From Pelagimonas phthalicica (GTDB taxonomy: Bacteria; Pseudomonadota; Alphaproteobacteria; Rhodobacterales; Rhodobacteraceae), in the NCBI RefSeq assembly GCF_004364805.1, contig NZ_SOAP01000001.1, positions 1,364,001-1,428,000 of the forward strand: a DNA stretch of 64,000 nt, written 5' to 3'. The position numbers were made by a program, and so were the translations under genes. The notes under the pieces were generated by a model. The model was given only the letters and a program-made list of their open reading frames with translations. It made no database searches and was not told where the DNA came from. This document shows, one piece after another, positions 9,739-19,340 of the stretch; position 1 is the first letter of the stretch, and every line of letters starts with the position of its first letter.

Positions 9739-10242
9739 GTGTATGAGACTGACATGAATGACGCCGACCTCCTGACCCGATTTCCACCGACCAATCCAAC
9801 GACACGATTGCTTTGGACAGCCATTGTCGATGTCGGTCCCAGGCAAGACTTGGGTACCGGCCCGACTGGACAGCGTTTCATGGTGCCTATCTTGGGTGGC
9901 CAATTTTACGCAGGGCCGAGCTGCGACGCGTTACAGGGGCAGGTTTTGTCAGGCGGCGCTGATCGGCAGGTGCTGCGCCCGGACGGCGTCAAGGAATTGG
10001 ACGCACTTTATGAGATGCAGGCCAGCAATGGCGATGTGCTTACGATCCGCAACCGTGTCATTGTCGATGAAACCCGCGAACCGGAACGGTATGCGATGTC
10101 GGTTATTTCGGTTACGGCACCAGCCGGGGACTTGGGTTGGTTAAACCGACGCTTGATCTTGGGCAGCCTGCAATCGGCGCGGCCTGCGAGACCGGCAGTC
10201 ATCATCCGAGCTTGGGAAGCGGATCTTGTGCCCCAAGCGTAA
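9739..10242 (+). CDS. DUF3237 family protein
   Basis: A 167-aa protein matching the DUF3237 pattern: VPILGGQFYAGP, then LSGGADRQVLRPDGVKELDALYEM, then IRNRVIVDE. The biochemical function is unknown; members often lie in catabolic clusters for aromatic or cyclic compounds, as here. The frame starts at GTG 9739, preceded by GAAAG; an ATG at 9754 (MNDADLL) is an equally good start. Divergent from the dctP operon, and it ends 22 bp before the convergent chemotaxis gene. Confidence 0.8.
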   Translation: MYETDMNDADLLTRFPPTNPTTRLLWTAIVDVGPRQDLGTGPTGQRFMVPILGGQFYAGPSCDALQGQVLSGGADRQVLRPDGVKELDALYEMQASNGDVLTIRNRVIVDETREPERYAMSVISVTAPAGDLGWLNRRLILGSLQSARPARPAVIIRAWEADLVPQA

Positions 10243-10264
10243 AACCTATGCGCCGAATGCAAGC

Positions 10265-12313
10265 TCAAGCCGCGCCAAGCGCGGCGGACTCTATGGGATG
10301 AGCCTGAGACACTTCGAACAATGAAGTCTGGCGTTCCATCATCTGCGCTTGGTGCCTCAGTGACCCGCTTGCATCTTTGGTTTCTTGCACCATTGCAGCG
10401 TTTTCCTGGGTGATTTTGTCCAATTCCCCCATTGCATTGTTGATTTCAGACAGACCCGTCGATTGCTCTTGCGAGGAAGAGGCCAGCTCACCAGCCAGAT
10501 TGCGTACCTTATCCACCGTTTCGGCAATATCACTGAGCGAGTCACCGGTTTTTCCGACGCAATCCACACCGCGATCGACCAGCAGGGAGCTTTCGGTGAT
10601 CAGGTTCTTGATCTCCAACGCAGCCTCTGACGAGCGCTGCGCAAGTATGCGAACCTCATGCGCCACCACGGCAAACCCCTGCCCCGCTTCGCCTGCGCGG
10701 GCCGCTTCGACGCCGGCGTTCAAGGCCAAAAGATTGGTCTGAAACGAGATATCATCGATGGTTGCAATGATTTGCGTGACCTTTTTCGAGGATGCATCGA
10801 TTTGGTCCATCGCCTGAATGGTTTCCTCGACCACCAAATTGCCTTGTCGCGCCTTTTCCTGCGCGTTGGCGATATGTTCATAGACCTCCTCTGCATTGGC
10901 CGCGGATTGCCGGACATTGCTCGCCAACTCATCCACCGCAGCAACGGTCTGTTCCAGGCTGGCAGCCTGTGTTTCAGTTCGCCGCGCCAAGCTTTGCGAG
11001 GCCCGTGAAACTGTATCGGCGTGGTGACCAATGCTGTTCGCACCTTCGATCACCTCGGAAATCGCGGCCTCCAGCTGTTCGACAGCGCCATTAAAGTCGG
11101 TTTTGAGTTGTGCATGTTCACCACCGGCAAACTTGTCGATTCGGATCGCCAGGTTACCTTTGGCAAGCTTGTCCAACACATCCTTGAGGACGAATGTGGC
11201 CGTCGCCTGACGTTCCTGCGTTACTTCCATTGTCGTCATGAGTTCTCGACGCTCGGCCTCATTGCTTTGCAACTGCTCCAGAGCATCGCCAAGCTGGACC
11301 ATTTCAGTAATACGCGAGGCGGGGGGCGTTTCCACAACTTTCCCTTTCGCAAGGGCCAGCAATGCCTGGGAATAAGCCACCAATGGTCGCGATATCCGCC
11401 GGGATGTTAGCAGTGTGAACGAAACCAGCGTAACCAATCCAAGAATGGCCGCCGCAATACCCGTAGCGACCAATGCCTGGCGCCATTTTTCTGATGTTGT
11501 CTTCATCCCGTCCAACGCTGATTGCACAGCATTGTGAATGTCATCGACAAAGGGTGAGGCCTCGGAATAAAGGGCAGACAGACGCTTGCGATTATCGCGT
11601 TCCTTGATCGTGGTTTCCGCAAGCGCAAGAAAGGCATCCTGATACACCGTGATCAGTTCCATTGCCTTTGTCGCGTGCGTGGCCCCGCCAAAAGCTTGCT
11701 CTGGAAAGGCCCGAAATTCGTCGACGCGGGCATTCAGCCGATCAAAATATTTTTGCTGTCGACGCAGAATGAAATCTTTCTCATGGCGGCGCATCATTAG
11801 CATCTTGACCGCCACATCCGGTTGCCCATGCGCATTTACCAGGCTTTCGATCCCATGAACTGCGGCACGTTGCGCGCCCTCCAGCCCATCATTCGGCGTT
11901 AATCCCAGAGTCTGAATGTACCCGACCTGACGCTCAAATGTGTCCTGATAGGCCTGCATGACGCCTTGAATGCCCTGAACCATAGCCTTGGCGTCTGGCA
12001 TATTGTGTTCGGTCGCATTTGCCCCAAGGTCGTCCAGCAACAAAAATATGCGTGTCATGGTTTCGCGATGTCGCTCTGCATATTTGAGATCGCGCCGGAG
12101 CAGGAAATCCTTTTCGTTACGGCGCGCCTGCAGCATTTCTGCATCCAGCATGAGCAGGGATTTGTCGAATTCCGCAAGCTCGGTCGCGGCCGTGTCCAGG
12201 CGCCGGTCTTGTATCGCGAAAAAGGCAAAGGCCGAAATAATGATCGCGATGGAACACACCGAAATAAATAGCAAACGGGAAAGGGTGGATGTTGTGGAAC
12301 GTGTCGATCTCAT
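10265..12313 (-). CDS. Methyl-accepting chemotaxis protein with HBM sensor
   Basis: A 682-aa transmembrane chemoreceptor. It has one membrane helix at about residues 12-33 and a long helical periplasmic domain with two EKDF motifs ([11 protein letters not shown] and [11 protein letters not shown]). These are the mark of a helical bimodular (HBM) sensor that binds small carboxylic acids in known cases. Then come a second membrane helix (~275-297), HAMP, and a cytoplasmic signalling domain with the conserved hairpin tip ([20 protein letters not shown]). The ATG at 12313 was chosen because the first membrane helix follows directly and GAGG lies upstream. It may sense the compounds imported by the neighbouring TRAP systems (inference). 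Confidence 0.9.
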   Translation of the reverse strand: MRSTRSTTSTLSRLLFISVCSIAIIISAFAFFAIQDRRLDTAATELAEFDKSLLMLDAEMLQARRNEKDFLLRRDLKYAERHRETMTRIFLLLDDLGANATEHNMPDAKAMVQGIQGVMQAYQDTFERQVGYIQTLGLTPNDGLEGAQRAAVHGIESLVNAHGQPDVAVKMLMMRRHEKDFILRRQQKYFDRLNARVDEFRAFPEQAFGGATHATKAMELITVYQDAFLALAETTIKERDNRKRLSALYSEASPFVDDIHNAVQSALDGMKTTSEKWRQALVATGIAAAILGLVTLVSFTLLTSRRISRPLVAYSQALLALAKGKVVETPPASRITEMVQLGDALEQLQSNEAERRELMTTMEVTQERQATATFVLKDVLDKLAKGNLAIRIDKFAGGEHAQLKTDFNGAVEQLEAAISEVIEGANSIGHHADTVSRASQSLARRTETQAASLEQTVAAVDELASNVRQSAANAEEVYEHIANAQEKARQGNLVVEETIQAMDQIDASSKKVTQIIATIDDISFQTNLLALNAGVEAARAGEAGQGFAVVAHEVRILAQRSSEAALEIKNLITESSLLVDRGVDCVGKTGDSLSDIAETVDKVRNLAGELASSSQEQSTGLSEINNAMGELDKITQENAAMVQETKDASGSLRHQAQMMERQTSLFEVSQAHPIESAALGAA

Positions 12314-12572
12314 AACTAAAAAAACCTCAATCTTTGTTACAAGATTGCCTGAACTCTTTAAATTTCCGTTGGTCAGCGCCTGCCTGAGGAGCGACCAAAG
12401 GCCCCACTGCGCCAAACATTACATCCATTTGTAGGTTTTCGAGGCTGCTCTCTGAGCACATCCGCAACTCGGTCACGGCAGATCAGCGCGTTGTTTACAA
12501 ACGAACATTCGTGGCATCAGCACCGGCGCAACGTTTGACACACTAGAAACATTACGAAGCCCAGAAAAACCA

Positions 12573-12602
12573 AAAGGCTCAGCCATCTCTGGCTAAGCCT
12601 TT
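12573..12602 (-). terminator. Terminator of tRNA-Lys, displaced by the transposon
   Basis: A 12-bp stem (12573-12584 with 12591-12602, one G-T wobble on the minus strand) with a 6-nt loop, followed on the minus strand by TTTTGGTTTTTC. Joining the two transposon flanks places this hairpin 8 nt beyond the 3' end of the tRNA-Lys gene at 28786-28861. It therefore reads as that tRNA's terminator, now 16.2 kb away. The rest of 12314-12572 holds only the chemoreceptor promoter region; I see no gene there. Confidence 0.75.
12597..12601. repeat. Target-site duplication, left copy (GCCTT)
   Basis: GCCTT directly precedes the left transposon end and is repeated exactly at 28772-28776 after the right end. 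A 5-bp duplication is the rule for Tn7 and Tn5053-type elements. Confidence 0.85.
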
Positions 12603-12716
12603 GTAAAACGACAGCTAGTTTGTCGCTTGTATTTTATATAACAGATTGATTTCAATCAATATCATGCGTTGTCTCCGACAACGGTTTGGCACTTTTCGAC
12701 ATGAAGTTTGCTGTTT
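12602..12716 (+). repeat. Transposon left end with TnsB-type repeats
   Basis: The end begins TGTAAAACGACAGC. The best repeat is at 12609-12628. Degenerate copies are at 12676-12694 (one base shorter) and 12697-12716 (14 of 20 matching). From here to 12863 I see no gene. Confidence 0.8.
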
Positions 12717-12863
12717 TTCAGGCCAAGCAAGAAAAATCGTGGGGCACATGAAGCCACCGCGCCAGCGCACGGTAGGTTGGGTGAAATGAGTGAATTCGCG
12801 GGATCATTAACGTCTCTTGCGGGCGCCTAGGCTTTTGGCCTGGTATGTTATTGCTCCCGCATA

Positions 12864-13331
12864 TCAATTGTGGCCCGTCTCTATAAAGCTGCGAGCGAAC
12901 CCCTCCCACTCGCTGAGCGGAATGTGTTGACTATGTGGATTCCGAGTTCGCCCCTTACCCACTTGTGCAGTGCTGTCCCGCCAGAACTCATAGAATGGCA
13001 GCCAAGCAATGTCGGCTATGCGGACAAGACCACCCTCGATGATTTCGAGCCCGAAATAAGTCTTAGGCGTGAAGTCATCCTCCCAATAACGCCACACGGA
13101 GTGTGCCGCGTCTTTAGTATCCCTATATTGCCCCGTCCTAATAAATAACTCGCAAAAATTCTCCCAATCATGCAGATACACCAGCCATTCGCCATTACTG
13201 TGACCCAACGCTTGTGTCGACCCAACCACGCTTTGAGACCAGAAATCTGCGAAAGGTAAACATGCGATATCTGTGGAGCGGACTCCACGTCCGTTGACGA
13301 CCTCAAGTCCGAAGTAGGTGTGTTCAGTCAT
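12864..13331 (-). CDS. Unrecognised protein of two tandem ~65-aa repeats
   Basis: I do not recognise a family. The 155-aa protein is an internal duplication: residues 5-69 and 91-155 align without a gap at about 40% identity. Each starts TYFGLE, has DIA.LPF..FW in the middle and ends FI.TG. It is soluble and rich in aromatic residues. It lies 30 bp after tniQ on the same strand, between tniQ and the left end. It could be a fifth transposition gene, an accessory targeting factor or a small cargo protein; the sequence does not decide. The ATG at 13331 has only a weak GAAAGAAA ribosome site. Confidence 0.7.
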   Translation of the reverse strand: MTEHTYFGLEVVNGRGVRSTDIACLPFADFWSQSVVGSTQALGHSNGEWLVYLHDWENFCELFIRTGQYRDTKDAAHSVWRYWEDDFTPKTYFGLEIIEGGLVRIADIAWLPFYEFWRDSTAQVGKGRTRNPHSQHIPLSEWEGFARSFIETGHN

Positions 13332-13361
13332 ATCTGATTTCTTTCATAACATAGGCAAAAC

Positions 13362-15254
13362 TTATTCGTTGCCAGCTTCGGGATGAATAGATCGCCGTGT
13401 ATTTGGCATAGTACACACACAGTTCGAATCAACGTTACTTCTCGGGTCGAACATGGATTCCAACTCGGGCGTGCGAACATAGATTTTGCTATTGCGCGCG
13501 CCTAGTGGGAGAGGATCTATCCCGGCTTTTTCCAGTTTGGTCGCAACATGCTTGGCCTGAGTTTTGGCAGCGTACGCCATCATGCCAAGCGTGGCGTGGG
13601 TTTCTAAAAAGCTCTCCACCGTCGCATGGCTTATGAGAGCGACTGGTCGGCGAGATCGATGATGAGGAACGATTGTGGCAGGGAGTATTCGCTCCTGCAC
13701 AAGAAATGTAATGGTAGAACTGTTGACGCGGAGAACTTGCTGAAGGTCGCGCTTGGTGAAGGCGTCCGGAGCAGGCTTCTGAATCTGATCACGCAGGTCT
13801 TCAAGGTCAGCGTATAGGGCTTGAAGGCCGTTAGCACATTTCAGCTTGCAAAGGGTCTCCAATCGGCCTTCCTGGGCAACTTTTATTATGGTTTCCAGCT
13901 GGCACTTCGCATGTTTCCCCAGCGTGGTCAGAGCAATGTACCCACGAGGCACCTCACTTACTTCAATAGCATGCCGCTCGATTGTTTTGAGAAATGCGTC
14001 GATGTCGTCAGGATGATATACAGGTACCATTTCTGGAAAGTTGAACCGCGGCAGGAGCATTCCAGACGCGGCGAGAGACGGAATTCTGCCTTTCCAGGCC
14101 CCAAGACGAACTGCAGCTTGCTGCGGTGGAATGCACTCCGAGAACTCAGCAAAGATAGGGTCGTACTCTGGTGCTGAAAATCGAATGCGTTGTCCTTGTT
14201 TGATTGTCCCCAACCCAAGCGCAACTGCCAACCGCGCCGTTCTGGTACCGTTCATTCCATGTTTCTTCGCCGCTGTATTAACGCAATGAATTTGCCTTCT
14301 TTTGCAGTATCTGCCGAAGAGGGCATCCCTTTTGTCGTAGGGGTAGTTGGCAAAGGCGAATCCCGTCAGCAGATCCAGAAACCGAGCGTATCTAGGGTCA
14401 TCATGATCAACGCGTTCCAAACGTCGCGAAAGCACTCCAAAGTCGGCCTGAAACCCAGGATTAGTGCTGGTTGATGCATCCCGAATGGCACGAAACGCGG
14501 TTTCGAGCGTTTGAGGGCCACTGGACAATGCATCAAAACCGGCAGAGGCCGCTCGCGACATTTGGCCTGCTTCTAAATCGGTTGGGCATGCCTTCGCACC
14601 CAATGTGAGAACAATGCCGATCCATTCACAAAGGCGGCAAATGAGGTCCAAATCGAGTTGGTCACACCATTTGTTTGTCTTTTTACCACGCAGACGCTTT
14701 GCCAAGTATTTTTCGAGTTCAACGCCATGTTTTACCGACACAGTGGCGCTCGCAGACCTCACAATGACGCGCCAGTGATCTTCGACGCGCTGATAGAAAT
14801 CGTGCTGACATCGAGGATACTCGGCATCTGGCAGAGTGAGCATCGGAATGTGGTGGATATGGCAGTTTCGGTAGCACCCGACCAACCATTCAACCCGGCA
14901 GTATCGCGCCAGCGCACCCCTTTTCTTGACATCTTCTTCAAGGCAGAGAGGACAAACCGTGAGTTCGCGGCGCGGCAGGGTAGCAGACGTCAGATACTCG
15001 CCATTGATCGAGTGCTCATGGTGGCTAAGGCTACGCACAGCGAAGCGCTCCATTTTTTCCATCGGAATATTGGCCAATATCGCCAATGACCTGACCGCTG
15101 CAGGGTTTCCGCGAGTGATCTCGCGCCAGGTCAATGCCATATCCGCGCAGAAATCCTGAGCGAAACTGGCGCCGTTTCGAGCAGCGATCCGCGTTATGAT
15201 GGATTGGAATGTCTCTCCCGCAAGGGGAGAGACTGTGAGCCGTAAGCGTGTCAT
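13362..15254 (-). CDS. tniQ: TniQ/TnsD-like target-selection protein
   Basis: A 630-aa transposition targeting protein. The N-terminal TniQ domain starts LTVSPLAGETFQSIITRIAARNG. The zinc-binding part follows (C101-P-L-C104, then a Cys/His group near residues 127-135). The long C-terminal half has several likely helix-turn-helix segments, as in TnsD proteins that read a fixed chromosomal site. Its start overlaps the tniB stop (ATGA). It is the only TniQ in the element, so it presumably recognises the tRNA-Lys region (inference from the insertion site). Confidence 0.88.
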   Translation of the reverse strand: MTRLRLTVSPLAGETFQSIITRIAARNGASFAQDFCADMALTWREITRGNPAAVRSLAILANIPMEKMERFAVRSLSHHEHSINGEYLTSATLPRRELTVCPLCLEEDVKKRGALARYCRVEWLVGCYRNCHIHHIPMLTLPDAEYPRCQHDFYQRVEDHWRVIVRSASATVSVKHGVELEKYLAKRLRGKKTNKWCDQLDLDLICRLCEWIGIVLTLGAKACPTDLEAGQMSRAASAGFDALSSGPQTLETAFRAIRDASTSTNPGFQADFGVLSRRLERVDHDDPRYARFLDLLTGFAFANYPYDKRDALFGRYCKRRQIHCVNTAAKKHGMNGTRTARLAVALGLGTIKQGQRIRFSAPEYDPIFAEFSECIPPQQAAVRLGAWKGRIPSLAASGMLLPRFNFPEMVPVYHPDDIDAFLKTIERHAIEVSEVPRGYIALTTLGKHAKCQLETIIKVAQEGRLETLCKLKCANGLQALYADLEDLRDQIQKPAPDAFTKRDLQQVLRVNSSTITFLVQERILPATIVPHHRSRRPVALISHATVESFLETHATLGMMAYAAKTQAKHVATKLEKAGIDPLPLGARNSKIYVRTPELESMFDPRSNVDSNCVCTMPNTRRSIHPEAGNE

Positions 15255-16255
15255 TGCTTTCGTCCTTTTTTCCGGCGAGGTGGGATCGAAGGAGACACAT
15301 CCTCATTCTTCGGCAGCAGCAGCCTCGGATTGAGCGCCGTGTAATCTTGACGAACAAAGGGATTCGGATCGTTTGCACACCCGGTGCGCCGGAGATACTC
15401 TGCAACAAAGCGTGGCATTGCCAAGACTGTTTCCTGTCGCCGAAGGCATATCTCGATTGCGCCGATAACTATCTCGATCAGGATGCCGAATTCGCTTGCG
15501 GCGGAGTGGATGAGGCGCGCGATGAAATCGTCCTCTTGCAGTTCCGGGGCAAGTTCAAGGCTGATGGCCACAGCATATTGTCCAAGCAATGCACGAACGT
15601 TCCGCCCGTCATGGATTTCATCAAGTTGGCTGAAACTGACCGGCGTAAATCGGCGCCCGAGTTGCGGATCGAGATTTAACAGTGTTCGAAGATCAGGAAG
15701 GCCGCTGAGGATTATACTGACCGGCCAGCGCCGATTTTGCATCACCGATTTCAGCGTGTTGACCACGGCAAGCATCTCGCGCTCGCTTTGTGAACCCATC
15801 AGGTCCTGGGCTTCGTCCAGATGGAGAAACATAACCTGAAGCTCTCGCAAATGCGTTTGTACGAGCTCCCAAATGATCCCGGCAGTCCTATCCCGCATGA
15901 GCGGATAACCCAGACCGCTCAAACAGGAAATTCCCACTCCTTTGAGCGTCGCAGGTGACGGTACCAGGAAGCTTGCGACATCCGCGGTCTCACGATATTC
16001 GGATAACAACGACAATGTATCGTGCTTCCGGAAGAAGTGGTTGATCCCGGTGGATTTGCCAGAGCCGGAATTGCCGATGACGGCAATCCCTCGGGCCTCC
16101 GGATGCAGGCCCTCCGCGATTTCGGCTCTGCGGCGGTCCTCGAGATTACTAACGGCATCTGCGAATTTCTGATAGCACTGGCGCGGCACGAAGCGACTTC
16201 TCAAGCGCGTGAGTTGCGTTTGAATTTCGGGGGAAAGGCGTTGGATATCGTTCAT
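15251..16255 (-). CDS. tniB: TniB/TnsC-like AAA+ transposition ATPase
   Basis: A 334-aa ATPase that links the target selector to the transposase. Walker A GNSGSGKS at residues 61-68 and Walker B FLHLDEAQD with D147-E148 are intact. The ATG at 16255 was chosen because GGAGGA stands 6 bases before it; an upstream in-frame start at 16276 would lie inside tnsB. The gene starts 2 bp after the tnsB stop and its own stop overlaps tniQ, so the set is translationally coupled. Confidence 0.9.
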   Translation of the reverse strand: MNDIQRLSPEIQTQLTRLRSRFVPRQCYQKFADAVSNLEDRRRAEIAEGLHPEARGIAVIGNSGSGKSTGINHFFRKHDTLSLLSEYRETADVASFLVPSPATLKGVGISCLSGLGYPLMRDRTAGIIWELVQTHLRELQVMFLHLDEAQDLMGSQSEREMLAVVNTLKSVMQNRRWPVSIILSGLPDLRTLLNLDPQLGRRFTPVSFSQLDEIHDGRNVRALLGQYAVAISLELAPELQEDDFIARLIHSAASEFGILIEIVIGAIEICLRRQETVLAMPRFVAEYLRRTGCANDPNPFVRQDYTALNPRLLLPKNEDVSPSIPPRRKKGRKQ

Positions 16256-16257
16256 GG

Positions 16258-18387
16258 TTAGTCCTCCAGTTTCCAATCCGGTTCTCCGTTGTCGGTATCG
16301 GGTGTGTTGTCGGTTTTGCCGCTAAGAGGCCGCCCCTGAACTGATGTGCTGGGCGTGATCTTGCGACCGAAGGGCACGTCCTCATCCGATACAGGCGGTT
16401 CGCTCGGGTGATCGAACAGGAGACCCGCGCAGAGATTTTTCTCGAGATATTCAAGGTGTTCAGCCGAGTAACCCGGGTCGATCAGCCCGGCACGCTCGCA
16501 GGCCTCCCCGACGATGTTCTTGATTTTCTCAATCGCGCGGTCGCGCTGTGGGAGGGTGACAAGGGCTTCACCGGCGTATCGCTGGCGAAGTTCGCGCATT
16601 GCCAACCGCCATTCTGCAAGCGACAAATTCTCGAGTGTTTCACCGTTCAATGCAGTTGCCTGAAACCACTCGCGTCCGATTTCCACTGAAACCGCTCCAA
16701 TGTTTTCCGGGTCGATACGAACCTGAACCGGTTTGCCCTTGTTTGTGCGCCAGTATTTGATCAATTCGGGACAGTTGTAGTAGTTCGAGAACAGAACAAC
16801 GCCCTGCTTGGAAGGCTTGCGCTCAAATTCATATCCAAGCGCGACCCGCCTCGTATTGAGATCCGGTGGCTCGGTCACATCGTATTTCGCCGCCAACTCT
16901 CGCCACCGGCTTGCCGGCGATTGCGCGCCAGGTAGGCCACTGTGGGGCTGATGGTGATAGTGGTCCACGGCCCAGATCGTGAGTATCCGCGTCAAGTCTT
17001 CATCAGAAAGCACGGTGCGTTCCTCCGACAGATAGTCACCTCGGGCTTTCGGGCTGTCGAATGTTCGACCGGGAAGGCGCGGCATGATCTGCCGCGCCAT
17101 GGTGCCGAACAAGCGTTCAACCCGGCTCCTCAGCTCCGGTATCTTGACTGGCGGGAACAGCATGATCGATCCGAGCGTGTTGACCGCAACAACGAACATG
17201 TTGGCCCGAAACGCGGAGCCGGTGTCTGTACAGATAAGATGTGGGGTGCCGAAAAACTCCCACGACCCCTCGGCACCTGCAGCCCTAGCAATCTCTGTCT
17301 TGTCTTTCAGAATCTGCCCAATGACACGACGCGCGGCGTCCGCGTTCGGTGTCGCACACACCACGAGGCCGACCATGCATCGTGTGGCACAATCGATGGC
17401 AGCGTAGACATACCGGCGACCGGAAGGCACCTGCTCACGCATGTCGATCGGCAACTCGTTCAGGATGCCAAGCTGTTTGAACAAGGTCCGAACATCACCT
17501 TCCCACTCGTCGATTTCCACCCGCTCAAGCGGATAGAGGACGTCAAGGCCGCCGGAAGGCGTCGCAAATTCCATCCGTGCCTTGTCCACACCGTGTCTCA
17601 GCACGGCTACCTCGAACGGATCCAGCAGCTCTATCCGACGCTCTATCGTGCGTTCGCTTGGGACGCCGAGAAGACGTTCTCCGTTTTCGGCACGTCGTTG
17701 GTTTTCCTGGATCAAAGCCTTGCGCGTATCTTGGGCAATTTCTGACGCGCCGAGACCTTCCCTGTTGATGGACGCCTTGATGTGGTCTCTGATGAAGTCC
17801 TCGGTTTCCGCGCAGAACGTCTTTCCACCGACCCGCTGCTTTCTGTATCGCGGCAACAGCGAACTTGGATCGTAATTGCCCTTGCGAAGCTTTCGATACA
17901 GCCTGAGCAGGGTTTCCGGTGAATGTGGACGTCTTTGTTGAGGAAGCTTGCTTCCCCCGCGACGGGGCCCGTCGCCCAGGTTGCGCACGGCTTCCTGAGC
18001 GGAAAACTCCTGAAGTATTTGCGGCCAGTGTTTTCGGAGGCTCGCCGGTGTGAGCGTGACGGTTCCAGCTTCATGAAAGGCTTTGAGGGCCATGCATTCC
18101 ATGAACGCGAAGATTGCGGCGTCCTGGTCGTCGGGATGCGCATGTCGCAGCCCTTTGATGCCCGTTTTTGCAGTCCTTCTAAGCCGTTCGAGAGTTCCAG
18201 AACCAGGGATGTAGCGCCAATTGTTACTGCCACGCAGGAACCCAATTTCCCTGTGGCTTAGGGTTATAGAAGGCCCTTGTTTTGGATCTTCAGCATCAAA
18301 CACGCAAACGGCTTCAGTTTGATGCGTGCAACGACGCTTCGTACCAAAGATGATGAAGGTATCAGTGGGGTCGTATCGGAAAGTCAT
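16258..18387 (-). CDS. tnsB: TnsB/TniA-like DDE transposase
   Basis: A 709-aa transposase that binds the element ends and joins the 3' ends to target DNA. It has an N-terminal helix-turn-helix region and an RNase H-fold integrase core. The catalytic triad is D293 (VEIDEWEGD), D388 (ICTDTGSAF) and E424 (SRVERLFG); the last two are separated by the classical 35 residues. A Mu-type C-terminal beta barrel follows. Its ATG overlaps the tnsA stop (ATGA). Confidence 0.92.
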   Translation of the reverse strand: MTFRYDPTDTFIIFGTKRRCTHQTEAVCVFDAEDPKQGPSITLSHREIGFLRGSNNWRYIPGSGTLERLRRTAKTGIKGLRHAHPDDQDAAIFAFMECMALKAFHEAGTVTLTPASLRKHWPQILQEFSAQEAVRNLGDGPRRGGSKLPQQRRPHSPETLLRLYRKLRKGNYDPSSLLPRYRKQRVGGKTFCAETEDFIRDHIKASINREGLGASEIAQDTRKALIQENQRRAENGERLLGVPSERTIERRIELLDPFEVAVLRHGVDKARMEFATPSGGLDVLYPLERVEIDEWEGDVRTLFKQLGILNELPIDMREQVPSGRRYVYAAIDCATRCMVGLVVCATPNADAARRVIGQILKDKTEIARAAGAEGSWEFFGTPHLICTDTGSAFRANMFVVAVNTLGSIMLFPPVKIPELRSRVERLFGTMARQIMPRLPGRTFDSPKARGDYLSEERTVLSDEDLTRILTIWAVDHYHHQPHSGLPGAQSPASRWRELAAKYDVTEPPDLNTRRVALGYEFERKPSKQGVVLFSNYYNCPELIKYWRTNKGKPVQVRIDPENIGAVSVEIGREWFQATALNGETLENLSLAEWRLAMRELRQRYAGEALVTLPQRDRAIEKIKNIVGEACERAGLIDPGYSAEHLEYLEKNLCAGLLFDHPSEPPVSDEDVPFGRKITPSTSVQGRPLSGKTDNTPDTDNGEPDWKLED

Positions 18388-19160
18388 ACCAAGCCCTCCG
18401 CCGACACCAGTGTTTGAAGCCCAATTTTTTCAGGATTGAGTTGGTTCAACCGACCCTCGATGATCGCCCGAAATGCCGCTCTAAAACCACGCCCAGCCAA
18501 GCCGCTCAGTTCGATCAGGTCGGCAAGGGTGCGCGGTTCACGCGCTTGCGAGGCGACGTTCATGATTTTCTCATCGGCTTCGATATCAGGCGACTTTGCA
18601 AACTCATGATAACGTTGGGCATTGAGGGCCTGAGCCCGCGTGAAATCCCCTTCGCTCAACAAGATGACATCATCGGCAAAGTTCTCTGGCATCGCTGCAG
18701 CCACGTAGCCAAGTTCGATATCAAATTGTCGCTTTGCGATCATTGCCTTTGGCTTGATAGCAACGGCGTATCGGAGTCCGGTTTCCAACTCGATCAGATA
18801 ATCGAATGTGTGTTCGTGGGGAATTCCGTCTGGACGCCGATATCGAATGGCAGGCGGCTGATCCCATACCGCCAAAACATCCACCCGCGTAGTGATGAGC
18901 AAGATGCACATGAGCTCGAGCAGGCTTTCGTAGACGACAATCTGCTGGCTACCATTGAGCCGGAGAACGGCGGTTCCACGACAGCTGCCGCGAGACCGCC
19001 AGCTGATCTTGCGGGAGGTTTGTGACGGAATTGGCAACACGAAGCCGTTGGTAGTGTCATCGGACGGCGTGCCCACCCTTTTGGCGGAAGCATTGTGTCG
19101 TGTATCTGAATTTGCGTTAGCGATATTGTTCGCGCAGATTGCGCGTTTCAGGGTGGCCAT
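18384..19160 (-). CDS. tnsA: TnsA-like transposon end-cleavage endonuclease
   Basis: A 258-aa protein that in Tn7 cuts the 5' strands at the transposon ends, giving cut-and-paste movement. A TnsA core is visible at residues 75-140: VYESLLELM, then WDQPPAIRYRRPDG, HTFDYLIEL with D120, and AIKPKA with K136. The Glu is probably 78 or 82. The Gln found two residues before the lysine in Tn7 TnsA is Ala here. The first 60 residues are basic and Ser/Thr-rich and may be a linker. First of the coupled tnsA-tnsB-tniB-tniQ set. Confidence 0.8.
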   Translation of the reverse strand: MATLKRAICANNIANANSDTRHNASAKRVGTPSDDTTNGFVLPIPSQTSRKISWRSRGSCRGTAVLRLNGSQQIVVYESLLELMCILLITTRVDVLAVWDQPPAIRYRRPDGIPHEHTFDYLIELETGLRYAVAIKPKAMIAKRQFDIELGYVAAAMPENFADDVILLSEGDFTRAQALNAQRYHEFAKSPDIEADEKIMNVASQAREPRTLADLIELSGLAGRGFRAAFRAIIEGRLNQLNPEKIGLQTLVSAEGLV

Positions 19161-19292
19161 GATGGACCCCTTTCAGTTGATAAAGACTTTCTGCGCTGGC
19201 GAGCCAGATTGCTCGCCAATCGCTTGACTTTTTCTCTGTGTTGGGGCATCAAGTCCTTAGATAGACGGTGTCCTTGATGCCTGAAGTTAGAG

Positions 19293-19326
19293 GGTTCGGA
19301 AGGTGCAACTTTCGAACCTTTTTTCT
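19293..19326 (+). terminator. Hairpin with T run between ner and tnsA
   Basis: GGTTCG (19293-19298) pairs with CGAACC (19313-19318), extended inward by a G-T and an A-T pair, and TTTTTTCTTTTT follows on the plus strand. It would stop plus-strand transcription coming out of the tnsA region; no plus gene ends here. The same inverted repeat could instead serve as an operator for tnsA. Confidence 0.5.
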
Positions 19327-19340
19327 TTTTCCCTCAAGAG

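Noticed and set aside
12718-12909. 63-aa open frame inside the transposon left end
   Set aside because: It overlaps the repeat-containing gene at 12864, has no ribosome site and reads unlike a protein.
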